Below are positions 1 to 8,193 of a stretch of 64,000 nucleotides of DNA, piece by piece; position 1 is the first letter of the stretch; the number at the start of each line of letters is the position of its first letter. The notes beneath the pieces are model-generated. The model saw nothing but the letters and a program-made list of their open reading frames with translations. It did no database searches and was not told where the DNA came from. The stretch spans positions 248,001-312,000 of the forward strand of contig NZ_JACOGF010000004.1 in the NCBI RefSeq assembly GCF_014284335.1. The letters run 5' to 3'. The position numbers were made by a program, and so were the translations under genes. Source of the stretch: Undibacterium hunanense. GTDB lineage: Bacteria > Pseudomonadota > Gammaproteobacteria > Burkholderiales > Burkholderiaceae_D.

Positions 1-806
1 ATCTGGGTTTCTTTGTGACTGCCGATTCCCTCGCTGCCAATAATATCGTGCTCGGTACCTACCGCCACATCACTGCGCCAGAATGCCGCCAGTACCTGTT
101 GCGCCAGGCGTTTGAAGAGGCTATCCATACTCACGCCTATCAATACATCGTTGAATCGCTGGGTCTGGATGAAGCAGAAATCTTCAATGCCTACAATGAA
201 GTGGACTCTATCCGCGACAAGGATCAGTTCCTGATTCCTTTCATCGATGTGCTGACCAACCCTCAATTCAAGACCGGCACCACAGAGGCAGACCAGACTT
301 TGCTCAAGTCCCTGATCGTATTTGCCTGCCTGATGGAAGGCCTGTTTTTCTATGTCGGCTTCACGCAGATTCTGGCGCTTGGCCGTCAAAATAAAATGAT
401 GGGCGCGGCTGAACAATACCAATACATCCTGCGCGACGAATCGATGCACTGCAATTTCGGGATCGATTTGATCAATACAATTAAGATGGAAAATCCGCAT
501 TTGTGGACTCCAGCATTTCGCGATGAAATTAAATCGTTGTTTTTGCGTGCTGTGGAGTTGGAATATCGTTACGCAGAGGATACAATGCCGCGTGGAGTGC
601 TCGGTTTGAATGCACCAATGTTCAAAGGTTATTTACGCTTCATTGCAAATCGCCGCGCACAACAAATTGGTCTCGAAGCGCTGTTCCCTCAGGAAGAAAA
701 TCCTTTCCCTTGGATGAGTGAAATGATAGACCTGAAAAAAGAGCGCAACTTTTTTGAGACACGTGTAATTGAGTATCAAACTGGCGGAGCCCTTAACTGG
801 GAATAG
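1..806 (+). CDS. nrdB: Ribonucleoside-diphosphate reductase class Ia, beta subunit (5'-truncated)
   Basis: Small (R2) subunit that carries the di-iron/tyrosyl-radical cofactor used by NrdA to make deoxyribonucleotides in the cytoplasm. The reading frame is open from the window edge, so the N-terminal part is missing; the GTG at 15 is an internal codon and not the start. Iron-ligand motifs that can be seen are EAIHTH (the Glu115/His118 equivalents of the E. coli protein), MEGLFF (Glu204) and RDESMHCNF (Glu238/His241). The first ligand, Asp84, would lie upstream of the window. The C-terminus is complete and ends in GGALNWE. Family assignment is secure; nrdA is expected just upstream but is not in view. 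Confidence 0.95.
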   Translation, partial: LGFFVTADSLAANNIVLGTYRHITAPECRQYLLRQAFEEAIHTHAYQYIVESLGLDEAEIFNAYNEVDSIRDKDQFLIPFIDVLTNPQFKTGTTEADQTLLKSLIVFACLMEGLFFYVGFTQILALGRQNKMMGAAEQYQYILRDESMHCNFGIDLINTIKMENPHLWTPAFRDEIKSLFLRAVELEYRYAEDTMPRGVLGLNAPMFKGYLRFIANRRAQQIGLEALFPQEENPFPWMSEMIDLKKERNFFETRVIEYQTGGALNWE

Positions 807-1093
807 GTGAAGGAACAATGCTGTTGAACAGCGACCACCGCAAGCCGGTACAGCTAAGTTCTGATGTGATGTAAAGCCAGTCTTGATTAAATGAAGTTTT
901 GCTTCATATGCGCATTGCGAAGGTAATGCGACATTTCTGGAAACCGGGCAAACAGGGTTAATCACTAAATGATTATCTAAGTTGATCAGAACAAACCTGT
1001 GGATGACTCATAAGTTTGCACAAGATGTAAAACGCGAGAGGCCTCACCAAACTGAATGGACAGTCATAGATTAAATTGCTTTGAACTGTTAGT

Positions 1094-1126
1094 GCCGCAA
1101 TACCTGGCGAAACTGGGTATTGTGGC
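1094..1126 (+). terminator. Stem-loop, possible nrdB terminator
   Basis: GCCGCAATACC pairs with GGTATTGTGGC around an 11-nt loop, with one G-U pair. It is followed by a moderately U-rich stretch (TATTGGTCTTTGTATTT). The U tract is interrupted and the hairpin lies almost 300 bp past the nrdB stop, so termination is only plausible. Confidence 0.35.
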
Positions 1127-1327
1127 TATTGGTCTTTGTATTTCGCAAAAGGATACCGACGTCGGCTTTTAGCTCTGGCCGGCGGTTTTGGGTTTGCGCC
1201 ATGACGGGAGCGTCGGGCATTTGGCAAACCATGATGGCTGAAGTGCTACATCAATAGAGGGGATGCAGCAGTTCGGCCGGTGCAGAATTCATTAGCGCAA
1301 ACAGCGAACTTGTTTGTGCCGATGAAT

Positions 1328-1354
1328 AATCCGCTTGAATGGATCGAGCGGATT
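1328..1354 (+). promoter_or_regulatory. Perfect 8-bp dyad upstream of the H1-like gene
   Basis: AATCCGCT and AGCGGATT are exact inverted repeats separated by 11 nt and followed by TAATTTTTATC. The site ends about 45 bp before the ATG of the H1-like gene. It could be a repressor operator or a weak terminator insulating that gene; the sequence cannot decide between the two. Confidence 0.35.
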
Positions 1355-1399
1355 TAATTTTTATCTGATTTTTTCCATCTCTATCGAAGGAGAAACAAA

Positions 1400-2209
1400 A
1401 TGGCAACAGCACCACAACCGTCACCAGACGAACCAGTAGCAGCCAAGAAGCCGGCCGCTAAAAAAGCCGCAGCTAAAGCAAAACCAGCAGCTGCAAAGAA
1501 AGCCGCCGCAAAGCCAGCAGCAAAAGCTGCAGCTAAGGTAGCAAAACCAGCAGCGAAAAAAGCAGCCGCTAAACCGGCAGCTAAAGCAGCGGCCAAGCCA
1601 GCAGCAAAAGCTGCAGCCAAACCAGCCGCCAAAGCAGCTAAACCAGCAGCAGCTAAAAAAGCCGCCGCCAAGCCAGCAGCAAAAGCCGCAGCTAAACCAG
1701 CAGCCAAGGCAACAAAAGCAGCAGCAAAGCCAGCAGCTAAAAAGGCAGTAGCCAAACCAGCAGCTAAAAAAGCCGCCGCCAAGCCAGCAGCAAAAGCTGC
1801 AGCTAAACCAGCAGCCAAGGCAACAAAAGCAGCAGCAAAGCCAGCAGCTAAAAAGGCAGTAGCCAAACCAGCAGCTAAAAAAGCCGCCGCCAAGCCAGCA
1901 GCAAAAGCCGCAGCGAAGCCAGCAGCCAAGGCAACAAAAGCAGCAGCAAAGCCAGCAGCTAAAAAAGCAGTCGCCAAGCCAGCAGCTAAAGCAGCAGCCA
2001 AGCCAGCCGCTAAACCAGCAGCAGCTAAACCAGCAGCAGCTAAAAAAGTAGCAGCAAAGCCAGCAGCAGCAAAGCCAGCCGCAAAAAAAGCCGCGGCTAA
2101 GCCAGCCGCAAAAAAGGCCGCTCCAGCAAAACCAGCGACACCTGATGCAAAAACCGTTGTCAGTCCAAACGCAGCTTGGCCTTTCCCAACTGGTAATCGC
2201 CCAGCATAA
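1400..2209 (+). CDS. Histone H1-like alanine/lysine/proline-rich DNA-binding protein
   Basis: A 269-residue, extremely basic, low-complexity protein built almost wholly from KPAAK/KAAAK pentads, flanked by a short ordinary N-terminus (MATAPQPSPDEP) and a non-repetitive C-terminus ending in WPFPTGNRPA. This is the composition of bacterial H1-like proteins (AlgP/HctB type) that bind DNA through lysines and help compact or regulate the nucleoid. The start is supported by AAGGAG seven bases upstream. The DNA contains a 111-bp tandem repeat, so the length probably varies between strains. The gene stands alone with its own terminator. DNA binding is inferred from composition only. Confidence 0.8.
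   Translation: MATAPQPSPDEPVAAKKPAAKKAAAKAKPAAAKKAAAKPAAKAAAKVAKPAAKKAAAKPAAKAAAKPAAKAAAKPAAKAAKPAAAKKAAAKPAAKAAAKPAAKATKAAAKPAAKKAVAKPAAKKAAAKPAAKAAAKPAAKATKAAAKPAAKKAVAKPAAKKAAAKPAAKAAAKPAAKATKAAAKPAAKKAVAKPAAKAAAKPAAKPAAAKPAAAKKVAAKPAAAKPAAKKAAAKPAAKKAAPAKPATPDAKTVVSPNAAWPFPTGNRPA
1652..1984 (+). repeat. 111-bp tandem repeat (three copies) inside the H1-like gene
   Basis: The landmark CAACAAAAG recurs at 1710, 1821 and 1932, exactly 111 bp apart, and GCTAAAAAAGCC at 1652, 1763 and 1874 has the same period. Copies are nearly identical and differ by synonymous changes such as GCC/GCT. Each copy encodes 37 residues (nine KPAAK-like pentads with an ATK and a KAVAK marker), so gain or loss of a copy keeps the frame. 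Confidence 0.9.
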
Positions 2210-2250
2210 TCTTTGATATGCTTGGTTGCCTGGTCTTATTCAGGCACAAT

Positions 2251-2288
2251 ACCCACTGTCTGATTCGTCATGCAGTGGGTTTTTTTTT
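2251..2288 (+). terminator. Rho-independent terminator of the H1-like gene
   Basis: ACCCACTG pairs with CAGTGGGT around a 14-nt loop, directly followed by eight T residues. It lies 40 bp past the H1-like stop codon and ends just before the ribosome-binding site of the next gene. Confidence 0.85.
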
Positions 2289-2299
2289 GAGGATGCATC

Positions 2300-2851
2300 G
2301 TGTTATATGAAATTTTCACTTTTGTCATTGATACGGTGACAGGGCTGTTCGCCGGGTTTTTGTTGTTGCGTTTCTGGATGCAGGTGCAGCGTGTGCGGCC
2401 ACCCATGGGGCTGGCCCAGGCAATTTTCCAGCTGACTGATTGGCTGGTGCATCCCATACGACGTGTGGTGCCGGGGTTTCGCGGTTATGACTGGGCAACA
2501 CTGATAGGCGCATTTCTGGTGGCATTGCTGGCGATGTCGCTGAATTTCTGGCTGATGGGCCAGTTCTCCTGGAATGCTATTCTGTTGCTCACGGTGTTCC
2601 GCATGGTGCAGTGGATCTTATATGGATTGATGGCCTTGCTGGTGCTGGAAGCGATTTTCAGCTGGGTTAACCCGCAGGCGCCTTTTGCGCCATTTATCCG
2701 GGCTTTGAATGAACCCTTGTTATCACCATTGCGCAAATTGATTCCGCCATTGGGTGGACTGGATTTTTCGCCGCTGGTGGCGCTGATCATCCTGCAGATA
2801 TTAAATAAGGTATTGAGCGAGGGCTTTCCCAAGCTGCTCATGCTGCTGTAA
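2300..2851 (+). CDS. YggT family integral membrane protein
   Basis: A 183-residue hydrophobic protein with two YggT-type repeats, each a pair of membrane segments followed by a conserved P-(I/L)-R stretch: HPIRRVVPGFRGYDW in the first half and LSPLRKLIPPLGGLDFSP in the second. YggT proteins are inner-membrane proteins of poorly defined role; links to cell division or osmotic stress have been suggested in other bacteria. The GTG start is chosen because GAGG lies seven bases before it and the frame begins LYEIFTF. The neighbouring ATG at 2294 is out of frame. The gene appears monocistronic. Confidence 0.85.
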   Translation: MLYEIFTFVIDTVTGLFAGFLLLRFWMQVQRVRPPMGLAQAIFQLTDWLVHPIRRVVPGFRGYDWATLIGAFLVALLAMSLNFWLMGQFSWNAILLLTVFRMVQWILYGLMALLVLEAIFSWVNPQAPFAPFIRALNEPLLSPLRKLIPPLGGLDFSPLVALIILQILNKVLSEGFPKLLMLL

Positions 2852-2947
2852 GTGAGATACTGCCTGACCAGGGCGAACAATCGCTGGCTGGCCGGGTTGC
2901 GGCCAGCTCTGCTTGTTTATCATGCTATAGACACCCTGCTGATCAGG

Positions 2948-3952
2948 CTAACGATCTGGTCTGGACGTAGACTGGCGAATGACCAGTTGCGGTGTCAGCA
3001 TTTCACGCCTTAATGGCGCTTCCGGATCGACGATGCGATTCACCAGAATCTGCGCCGTCAGGTTGCCGATATCTTTCTTCGGTTGGGCAATAGTGGTCAG
3101 TGGTGGCGTGCTGAATGAAGCCAGGGCAATATCATCGTAGCCAATCACGGACAGGGATTCGGGTATCCTGACACCGGCTTCATTGGCGGCACAGATACCG
3201 CCTATCGCCATCAGATCATTACTGGCAAAGATGGCGGTAGGTCGTTGTGGCAAGCCCAGCAATTGCTGGAAGGCGTTGAATCCGCCCTGGCTGGTAAAGT
3301 CGGCATGCACCAGGTATTCTGCCTTGAAGGCCAGCCCGGCCTCGCTCAGGGCGCGCCGGTAACCGGTGACGCGATCACCACTGGGTAACAGGATATCCGG
3401 TCCGGCAACGCAGGCAATCTGTGTGTGACCAAGGCCGATCAGGTAACGGGTTGCTTCATAGCCGCCCTGTTCATGGTCGGCTTCGATAAAGTCCGCCACC
3501 ACACCAGACACTTCACGATCCACCAGCACCTTGGGTATGCCTTCATCGGCCAGCAACTGGGTCAGTTCTTCATCTGACCCCGACGACACCAGGATCAGGC
3601 CATCGATACGTTTTTCCATCAGCACGCGGATGTAGGCCGCCTGTTTTTTTGGATCGTCATAGGAATTGCACAGGATGATGTTATAGCCCAGCTTGAAGGA
3701 AGCGTCTTCTATGCCCTGTATGATTTCTGCAAAATAGGGGTTGGAATTATTCGGTATCATCATACCCAGGGTGTGGGTGCGGTCATTTTTCAGGCTGCGG
3801 GCAACGGCACTGGGGATGTAGCGCAATTCCTGGATGACGGCCAGCACACGTTCGCGTGCATCTTCACTGACGACACGGGTATTATTGATGACGTGAGAAA
3901 CCGTGGTCGTGGAAACCCGGGCTTTCTCTGCGACTTGCTTCATTGTTGCCAT
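2948..3952 (-). CDS. LacI/GalR-family transcriptional regulator
   Basis: A 334-residue repressor with the N-terminal LacI helix-turn-helix (MATMKQVAEKARVSTTTVSH followed by VINNTRVV) and a periplasmic-binding-protein-like sensor domain (LGMMIPNNSNPYFAEII, PTAIFASNDLMAIGG, SVIGYDDIALASF). The ATG at 3952 is preferred over the TTG at 3976 because AGGA precedes it and the family starts here. It is transcribed away from the cytosine deaminase-like gene, with about 100 bp between them, so control of that gene and of itself is likely. The ligand is unknown; most LacI proteins sense sugars, some sense purine or pyrimidine compounds (PurR, CytR). Confidence 0.88.
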   Translation of the reverse strand: MATMKQVAEKARVSTTTVSHVINNTRVVSEDARERVLAVIQELRYIPSAVARSLKNDRTHTLGMMIPNNSNPYFAEIIQGIEDASFKLGYNIILCNSYDDPKKQAAYIRVLMEKRIDGLILVSSGSDEELTQLLADEGIPKVLVDREVSGVVADFIEADHEQGGYEATRYLIGLGHTQIACVAGPDILLPSGDRVTGYRRALSEAGLAFKAEYLVHADFTSQGGFNAFQQLLGLPQRPTAIFASNDLMAIGGICAANEAGVRIPESLSVIGYDDIALASFSTPPLTTIAQPKKDIGNLTAQILVNRIVDPEAPLRREMLTPQLVIRQSTSRPDR

Positions 3953-4014
3953 AAGATTCCTGCCTTTCTGTGTCAAGATTATGACGCAGGATGCGGCTCG
4001 CGGCGTAAATTTTA

Positions 4015-4039
4015 TGTAATAACTATTGTGTAATAACTA
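4015..4039. promoter_or_regulatory. 11-bp direct repeat in the divergent lacI-type/codA promoter region
   Basis: TGTAATAACTA occurs twice, 14 bp apart start to start, immediately upstream of the deaminase gene. LacI-type proteins usually bind palindromes, so a direct repeat may instead mark another regulator or chance. Its position between the divergent starts is the only support for a regulatory role. Confidence 0.35.
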
Positions 4040-4053
4040 GAGAGAGATTTCTG

Positions 4054-5331
4054 ATGAACGATCTTGTCATTCGTAACGCCAGTTTGCCAGATGGTCGCCG
4101 TGGGCTGGATATTGCCATTCAGGATGGACGTATCAGTGCAGTGGCAGCGGCCTTGCCGGTGAAAGGTGCAGAAGAAATAGATGCGCATGGCAATCTTGTC
4201 ACGCCGCCATTTGTCGATGCGCATTTCCATATGGATGCGGTGCTCAGTTATGGTTTGCCACGCGTCAATCAATCTGGCACTTTGCTGGAGGGCATCGCCC
4301 TGTGGGGAGAACTGAAGCCCATGCTGACGCAAGAGGCGCTGGTGGAAAGAGCCATGCGTTATTGCGACTGGGCTGTTGGTCGCGGTTTGCTGGCAATACG
4401 TTCCCATGTTGATATTTGTGATGACCGTTTGCTGGCCGTGGAAGCCTTGCTGGAAGTGAAGCGCCGGGTCGCACCGTATCTGGATTTGCAACTGGTCGCA
4501 TTTCCACAGGACGGTATTTTACGCAGTGCGACTGCCATGGAAAATCTGAAACGTGCTATTGCCATGGGGGTTGATGTAGTCGGTGGCATCCCGCATTTTG
4601 AACGTACCATGGCCGATGGCGCAGAATCGGTTCGCCTGCTGTGCGAGTTTGCTGCTGAAAAAGGCTTGCGGGTCGACATGCATTGCGATGAGTCAGATGA
4701 CCCGCTGTCGCGCCACATTGAAACCCTGGCTTATCATACGCACAGACTGGGCATGCAGGGCCGGGTCGCTGGCTCGCATCTTACTTCCATGCATTCCATG
4801 GACAATTACTATGTCAGTAAGTTATTGCCGCTGATACGCGAAGCTGGTGTGGCTGCCATCGCTAATCCGCTTATTAATATTACCTTGCAAGGCCGCCACG
4901 ATACTTACCCCAAACGCCGTGGCATGACCCGCGTGCCGGAAATGCTGGCGGCCGGGATAGAAGTGGCTTTTGGCCACGACTGCGTGATGGACCCCTGGTA
5001 TAGCCTGGGCTCTGGCGACATGCTGGAAGTCGCACAGATGGGTTTGCATGTCGCCCAGATGACGGGGCAGGACGCGATGCGTCAGTGCTTCCAGGCAGTG
5101 ACGGCTGCACCAGCCCGCATTTTGGGGCTGGAAGGATATGGACTGGAAGTGGGCTGCAATGCTGACCTGTTGATACTTGATGCCAGCGACCCGGTTGAGG
5201 CGATACGCTTGCGCGCTACCCGCACCCACGTGCTGCGTCGCGGCAAAGTCATCAGCCAGACGCCTGTACCGCATGCGAATCTGAATTTGCCGGGCAGGCC
5301 AGGACAGGTGGATTTCAGATCGAAAAACTGA
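4054..5331 (+). CDS. codA: Cytosine deaminase-like amidohydrolase
   Basis: A 425-residue amidohydrolase-superfamily protein that matches E. coli cytosine deaminase (cytosine to uracil plus ammonia) along its length. With a constant offset of four residues all E. coli metal ligands are present: His57 and His59 (DAHFHMD), His210 (MHCDES), His242 (GSHLT) and Asp309 (GHDCVMDPWY). The proton-shuttling Glu213 and substrate-binding Gln152 are also kept. The residue after the Asp ligand is Cys310, where E. coli has Asp314, a position known to affect substrate choice. No permease gene (codB) is adjacent. The divergent LacI-type regulator suggests inducible pyrimidine salvage. The exact base deaminated is uncertain. 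Confidence 0.8.
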   Translation: MNDLVIRNASLPDGRRGLDIAIQDGRISAVAAALPVKGAEEIDAHGNLVTPPFVDAHFHMDAVLSYGLPRVNQSGTLLEGIALWGELKPMLTQEALVERAMRYCDWAVGRGLLAIRSHVDICDDRLLAVEALLEVKRRVAPYLDLQLVAFPQDGILRSATAMENLKRAIAMGVDVVGGIPHFERTMADGAESVRLLCEFAAEKGLRVDMHCDESDDPLSRHIETLAYHTHRLGMQGRVAGSHLTSMHSMDNYYVSKLLPLIREAGVAAIANPLINITLQGRHDTYPKRRGMTRVPEMLAAGIEVAFGHDCVMDPWYSLGSGDMLEVAQMGLHVAQMTGQDAMRQCFQAVTAAPARILGLEGYGLEVGCNADLLILDASDPVEAIRLRATRTHVLRRGKVISQTPVPHANLNLPGRPGQVDFRSKN

Positions 5332-5409
5332 GAGGCTATTGCGAAATTAGGATAAACAAGTATTGCCATCAAAGACATTACTGAAGCAGAGTAGTAAGGT
5401 GCGCGTGTA

Positions 5410-5529
5410 GGGTGTGCTCCGCGTACCACCCCTCTTGTCAACAATCACAAGAGATGTAGCGTTTCATGGATAATAGTGTATGCGTCGGCAAGAAATGGTG
5501 CGCATGGTGCACCCAAGCGAGACTTGGGT
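5410..5529. repeat. Run of small dyads between convergent codA and hemL
   Basis: Four short inverted repeats fill the gap between the two stop codons: GGGTG/CACCC at 5410-5431, CTCTTGT/ACAAGAG at 5432-5453, GGTGC/GCACC at 5497-5513, and a perfect ACCCAAG/CTTGGGT stem with a 5-nt loop at 5511-5529. None has a clear U tract on either strand. The GTAGGGTG...CACCC style resembles degenerate intergenic repeats seen in many proteobacteria, but that is an impression only. Confidence 0.4.
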
Positions 5530-5565
5530 TAGCAAGCCCCCTTGTAGGTACAGATGATCCGGGGA

Positions 5566-6846
5566 TCAGAGTTGGGCGAAGGCTTTTTCAGCCGCAGCAA
5601 TCGTCTCGGCAATGATGGTGTCATCATGTTGTGCAGAAACGAAGCCTGCTTCAAAGGCAGATGGTGCCAGGTAGACACCCTGATCCAGCATCAGATGGAA
5701 GAAACGGTTGAACCTGTCCTTGTCGCTGGCCATCATGGCAGCATAAGAACCTGGTACTTCACTGGCAAAATACAGGCCAAACATGCCGCCCACGGCATCG
5801 GCACAGAAAGTGACACCGGCTGCTTTGGCAGCGGCACTCAGGCCATCCACCAGCTTGCGGGTTTGTGCTGTCAGGTTTTCATAGAAGCCTGGTTGCTGGA
5901 TAATTTTCAGGGTAGTCATACCGGCTGCTACGGCGACCGGGTTGCCCGACAAGGTACCAGCCTGATACACGCCACCCAAAGGTGCCATGTGCCCCATCAG
6001 ATCGGCGCGACCACCAAATGCGGCTACCGGCAAGCCGCCGCCGATGACCTTGCCCAGGCAAGTCAGGTCAGCCTGTACGCCATACAGTGCCTGCGCACCA
6101 TGCAGGCCTACGCGGAAACCACACATTACTTCATCAAAAATCAGGATGCTGCCATGCGCGGTACACAGCTTGCGCATGGTATCGATAAATTCTTGTGTAG
6201 CGCGGATCAGATTCATGTTGCCAGCCACCGGTTCGACGATGATGCAGGCGATCTGATCACCGATGGAAGCGAATACTTCTTCCAGTTGCTGACTGTTGTT
6301 ATAGTCAAGCACCAGGGTGTGCTTGCTGAAATCTTCCGGCACACCAGCCGAAGTCGGGTTACCAAATGTCAGTAGTCCGCTGCCAGCCTTGACTAATAAA
6401 GAGTCGGCGTGGCCATGGTAGCAGCCCTCAAACTTGATGATCTTGTCGCGCTTGGTGGCGCCACGGGCCAGACGCAGTGCGCTCATGGTGGCTTCGGTGC
6501 CGCTCGATACCAGGCGTACCTGTTCAATGCCGGGAACGAGTTTGCAGATTTCTTCTGCCATCTCGATTTCACCTTCGGTGGGGGCACCAAAGCTCAGGCC
6601 ACGGGCGGCGGCGGCCTGCACCGCACTGATGACTTCCGGGTGGGCATGACCGACAATGGCCGGGCCCCAGGAGCCGATGTAATCTATATAGCGCTGGTCT
6701 TCTGCATCCCAAAAATAAGGGCCTTGGGCGCGGGTGATGAAGCGCGGGGTGCCACCGACGGAGCGAAACGCACGTACAGGGGAATTGACGCCACCGGGTG
6801 TGGTTTTCTGGGCACGTGCAAACAGGATATCGTTTTTATCGGTCAT
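5566..6846 (-). CDS. hemL: Glutamate-1-semialdehyde 2,1-aminomutase
   Basis: PLP enzyme of the C5 pathway that converts glutamate-1-semialdehyde to 5-aminolevulinate, the haem precursor. The 426-residue length matches the family. Visible signatures are [12 protein letters not shown] near the N-terminus, [16 protein letters not shown] (PLP phosphate site), FDEVMCGFR, and the Schiff-base lysine in [17 protein letters not shown]. The ATG at 6846 (MTDKNDILF) is chosen over an upstream TTG at 6873 because homologues begin here. It is followed on the same strand side by the ThiD-like gene further upstream, an arrangement seen in related betaproteobacteria. Confidence 0.96.
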   Translation of the reverse strand: MTDKNDILFARAQKTTPGGVNSPVRAFRSVGGTPRFITRAQGPYFWDAEDQRYIDYIGSWGPAIVGHAHPEVISAVQAAAARGLSFGAPTEGEIEMAEEICKLVPGIEQVRLVSSGTEATMSALRLARGATKRDKIIKFEGCYHGHADSLLVKAGSGLLTFGNPTSAGVPEDFSKHTLVLDYNNSQQLEEVFASIGDQIACIIVEPVAGNMNLIRATQEFIDTMRKLCTAHGSILIFDEVMCGFRVGLHGAQALYGVQADLTCLGKVIGGGLPVAAFGGRADLMGHMAPLGGVYQAGTLSGNPVAVAAGMTTLKIIQQPGFYENLTAQTRKLVDGLSAAAKAAGVTFCADAVGGMFGLYFASEVPGSYAAMMASDKDRFNRFFHLMLDQGVYLAPSAFEAGFVSAQHDDTIIAETIAAAEKAFAQL

Positions 6847-6928
6847 GATGGAGCTTAGAGTGTGGTGTAACAATTCAGGTTCAAAAGGGATGTCCGCTAA
6901 AGGGCGGGGCTTGAGCTTGTGCCTGAGC

Positions 6929-7744
6929 TTAGCCAGGTTCTCGCGCCCAGAAGTAACGGTCAGGTATCAGTCTGCCCATGCCCAGCCTTTGCGCATGGCT
7001 GAGGGCGGCATGGGTAAATTCTTGTGCTTCCAGCACCGCATCAGGAATATCCAGGCCATTCGCCACCAGGGCGGCGATGGCTGCTGACAGGGTGGAGCCG
7101 GCACCGGCATGCGAGCCGGGCAGTCTTTGCCACAGGTCATGCCTGATCACGCCGGACTGATCATATAAAGTGTTGGCGAATTCATTGCTGTCGCTGGCGG
7201 TGCCGGTGACCAATATATATTCGCAACCGGATTCTATGAGTGTCATGGCATCGGCAGCCAGGTCTTCGCTTTCGCCGCCTTCTTTCCAGGTTTCTGCCAG
7301 GCGTGACAGTTCGACGGCAGAAATCATCAGCAGACTGGCCTGTGGTATCAGCAATTCGCGTATCGCCAGTACCAGGTCTTCAGCTTCTGGTCCCTGTTCA
7401 ATAATAACGGCGTTGAACGGGTCCAGTATCAGGGGCAGTTCGGGATAGTCGGAAACGATTTCGGCTATGACAGTGACATTTTCGACACTGCCGACCTGAC
7501 CTACCTTGAATGCCAGTACCGGCATGTCTTCGAGTACGCTGCGGGCCTGTTCATCGACCAGATCGGCTTCCAGTGGATGTAAATCATCGATTTGTGCCGT
7601 GTCGCCAGTTAAAATGGCAGTCATGACTGGTAAACCATAACAACCCATGGCCGCAAATGAAGCGAGATCGGCCGGGATGCCGGTAGCGGCCACCGGATCG
7701 GAGGCGCCAAAACTAAGTATTAGTGGAGAAATTTGGTTTTGCAC
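6929..7744 (-). CDS. ThiD-like hydroxymethylpyrimidine/phosphomethylpyrimidine kinase family protein
   Basis: A ribokinase-fold protein of about 271 residues, of the type usually annotated ThiD (HMP and HMP-P kinase of thiamine synthesis). The N-terminal substrate motif is [18 protein letters not shown], which lacks the usual GGAGIQAD glycines. The C-terminal anion-hole motif reads [14 protein letters not shown], with Ser where ThiD normally has the catalytic Cys of GTGC. The chosen start is a GTG at 7744, before QNQISPLIL, because the upstream frame (to 7906) has no family-like residues and runs into the divergent rubredoxin gene. No clear ribosome-binding site. It may be a paralogue with altered function and not the main thiamine enzyme. 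Confidence 0.75.
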   Translation of the reverse strand: MQNQISPLILSFGASDPVAATGIPADLASFAAMGCYGLPVMTAILTGDTAQIDDLHPLEADLVDEQARSVLEDMPVLAFKVGQVGSVENVTVIAEIVSDYPELPLILDPFNAVIIEQGPEAEDLVLAIRELLIPQASLLMISAVELSRLAETWKEGGESEDLAADAMTLIESGCEYILVTGTASDSNEFANTLYDQSGVIRHDLWQRLPGSHAGAGSTLSAAIAALVANGLDIPDAVLEAQEFTHAALSHAQRLGMGRLIPDRYFWAREPG

Positions 7745-7871
7745 GTTGGGTAGATTAATATAGCTGACTTCGTGGGGACTTAAATTACTCGCGCAAATGC
7801 CATTAATAACACAATGCAAACAGAATATTTGCAGCAGTTTCAATATTTTACTTGATTGAAGGGTTTTAGTC

Positions 7872-8066
7872 GTGACTGATACGGTAACGGAAAAGGGTGG
7901 TTTCAAGGCGTGGATGTGTTTGATTTGTGGCTGGGTCTATGACGAAGAGCAAGGCTCGCCTGAAGATGGCATCGCAGCCGGTACCCGTTGGGAAGACGTA
8001 CCCATGAATTGGACCTGTCCGGAGTGCGGTGCACGCAAAGAAGATTTCGAAATGGTCGCAATTTGA
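7872..8066 (+). CDS. Rubredoxin
   Basis: A 64-residue small iron-sulphur electron carrier with both Cys pairs that hold the single iron: Cys16/Cys19 in MCLICGWVY and Cys49/Cys52 in WTCPECGARKEDF. Length and spacing are canonical. The GTG start has GAAGGG eight bases upstream. It is divergent from the ThiD-like gene and lies just before the pil chemosensory operon. A partner alkane hydroxylase or rubredoxin reductase is not nearby, so its redox partner cannot be inferred. Confidence 0.95.
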   Translation: MTDTVTEKGGFKAWMCLICGWVYDEEQGSPEDGIAAGTRWEDVPMNWTCPECGARKEDFEMVAI

Positions 8067-8147
8067 TAATAAACTGATCTATTTCACGATTTTGATGTTG
8101 CTTCGCATGTTTATTCAAGGAAAAAAAGCGCAAAAGTGCTATTTTTT

Positions 8148-8165
8148 GTTACAGTGATATGTAAC
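8148..8165. promoter_or_regulatory. Dyad GTTACA-N6-TGTAAC upstream of pilG
   Basis: A perfect 6-bp inverted repeat with a 6-bp spacer lies about 30 bp before the pilG start, where promoter elements would be expected. It fits a dimeric regulator site. A weak sigma-70-like pair (TTGTTA at 8146, TAATAC at 8168) overlaps it. The functional call is inference. Confidence 0.4.
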
Positions 8166-8193
8166 CTTAATACTGCAGGGAAGAGATGATTTT

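Larger units (their letters stand above)
807..1399. other. Intergenic region after nrdB, no clear gene
   Basis: Nearly 600 bp without a convincing long ORF. It holds an 18-codon ORF at 818-874 with a good ribosome-binding site (GAAGGA three bases before the ATG), an 11-bp stem-loop at 1094-1126, a 10-bp palindrome CCGACGTCGG at 1156-1165, and a perfect 8-bp dyad at 1328-1335/1347-1354 just upstream of the next gene's Shine-Dalgarno. I could not assign a promoter with confidence. Confidence 0.5.

Noticed and set aside
1381..2001. 206-codon minus-strand ORF rich in Ala, Gly and Phe
   Set aside because: It is the mirror of the KPAAK repeat gene; its composition follows from the complementary codons and it has no ribosome-binding site or family resemblance.
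5554..6375. 273-codon plus-strand ORF over hemL
   Set aside because: Antisense to a highly conserved enzyme with complete motifs; no promoter or ribosome-binding site evident.
7745..7906. 54-codon N-terminal extension of the ThiD-like protein
   Set aside because: It overlaps the start of the divergent rubredoxin gene, shows no family residues, and the core begins at the GTG at 7744.
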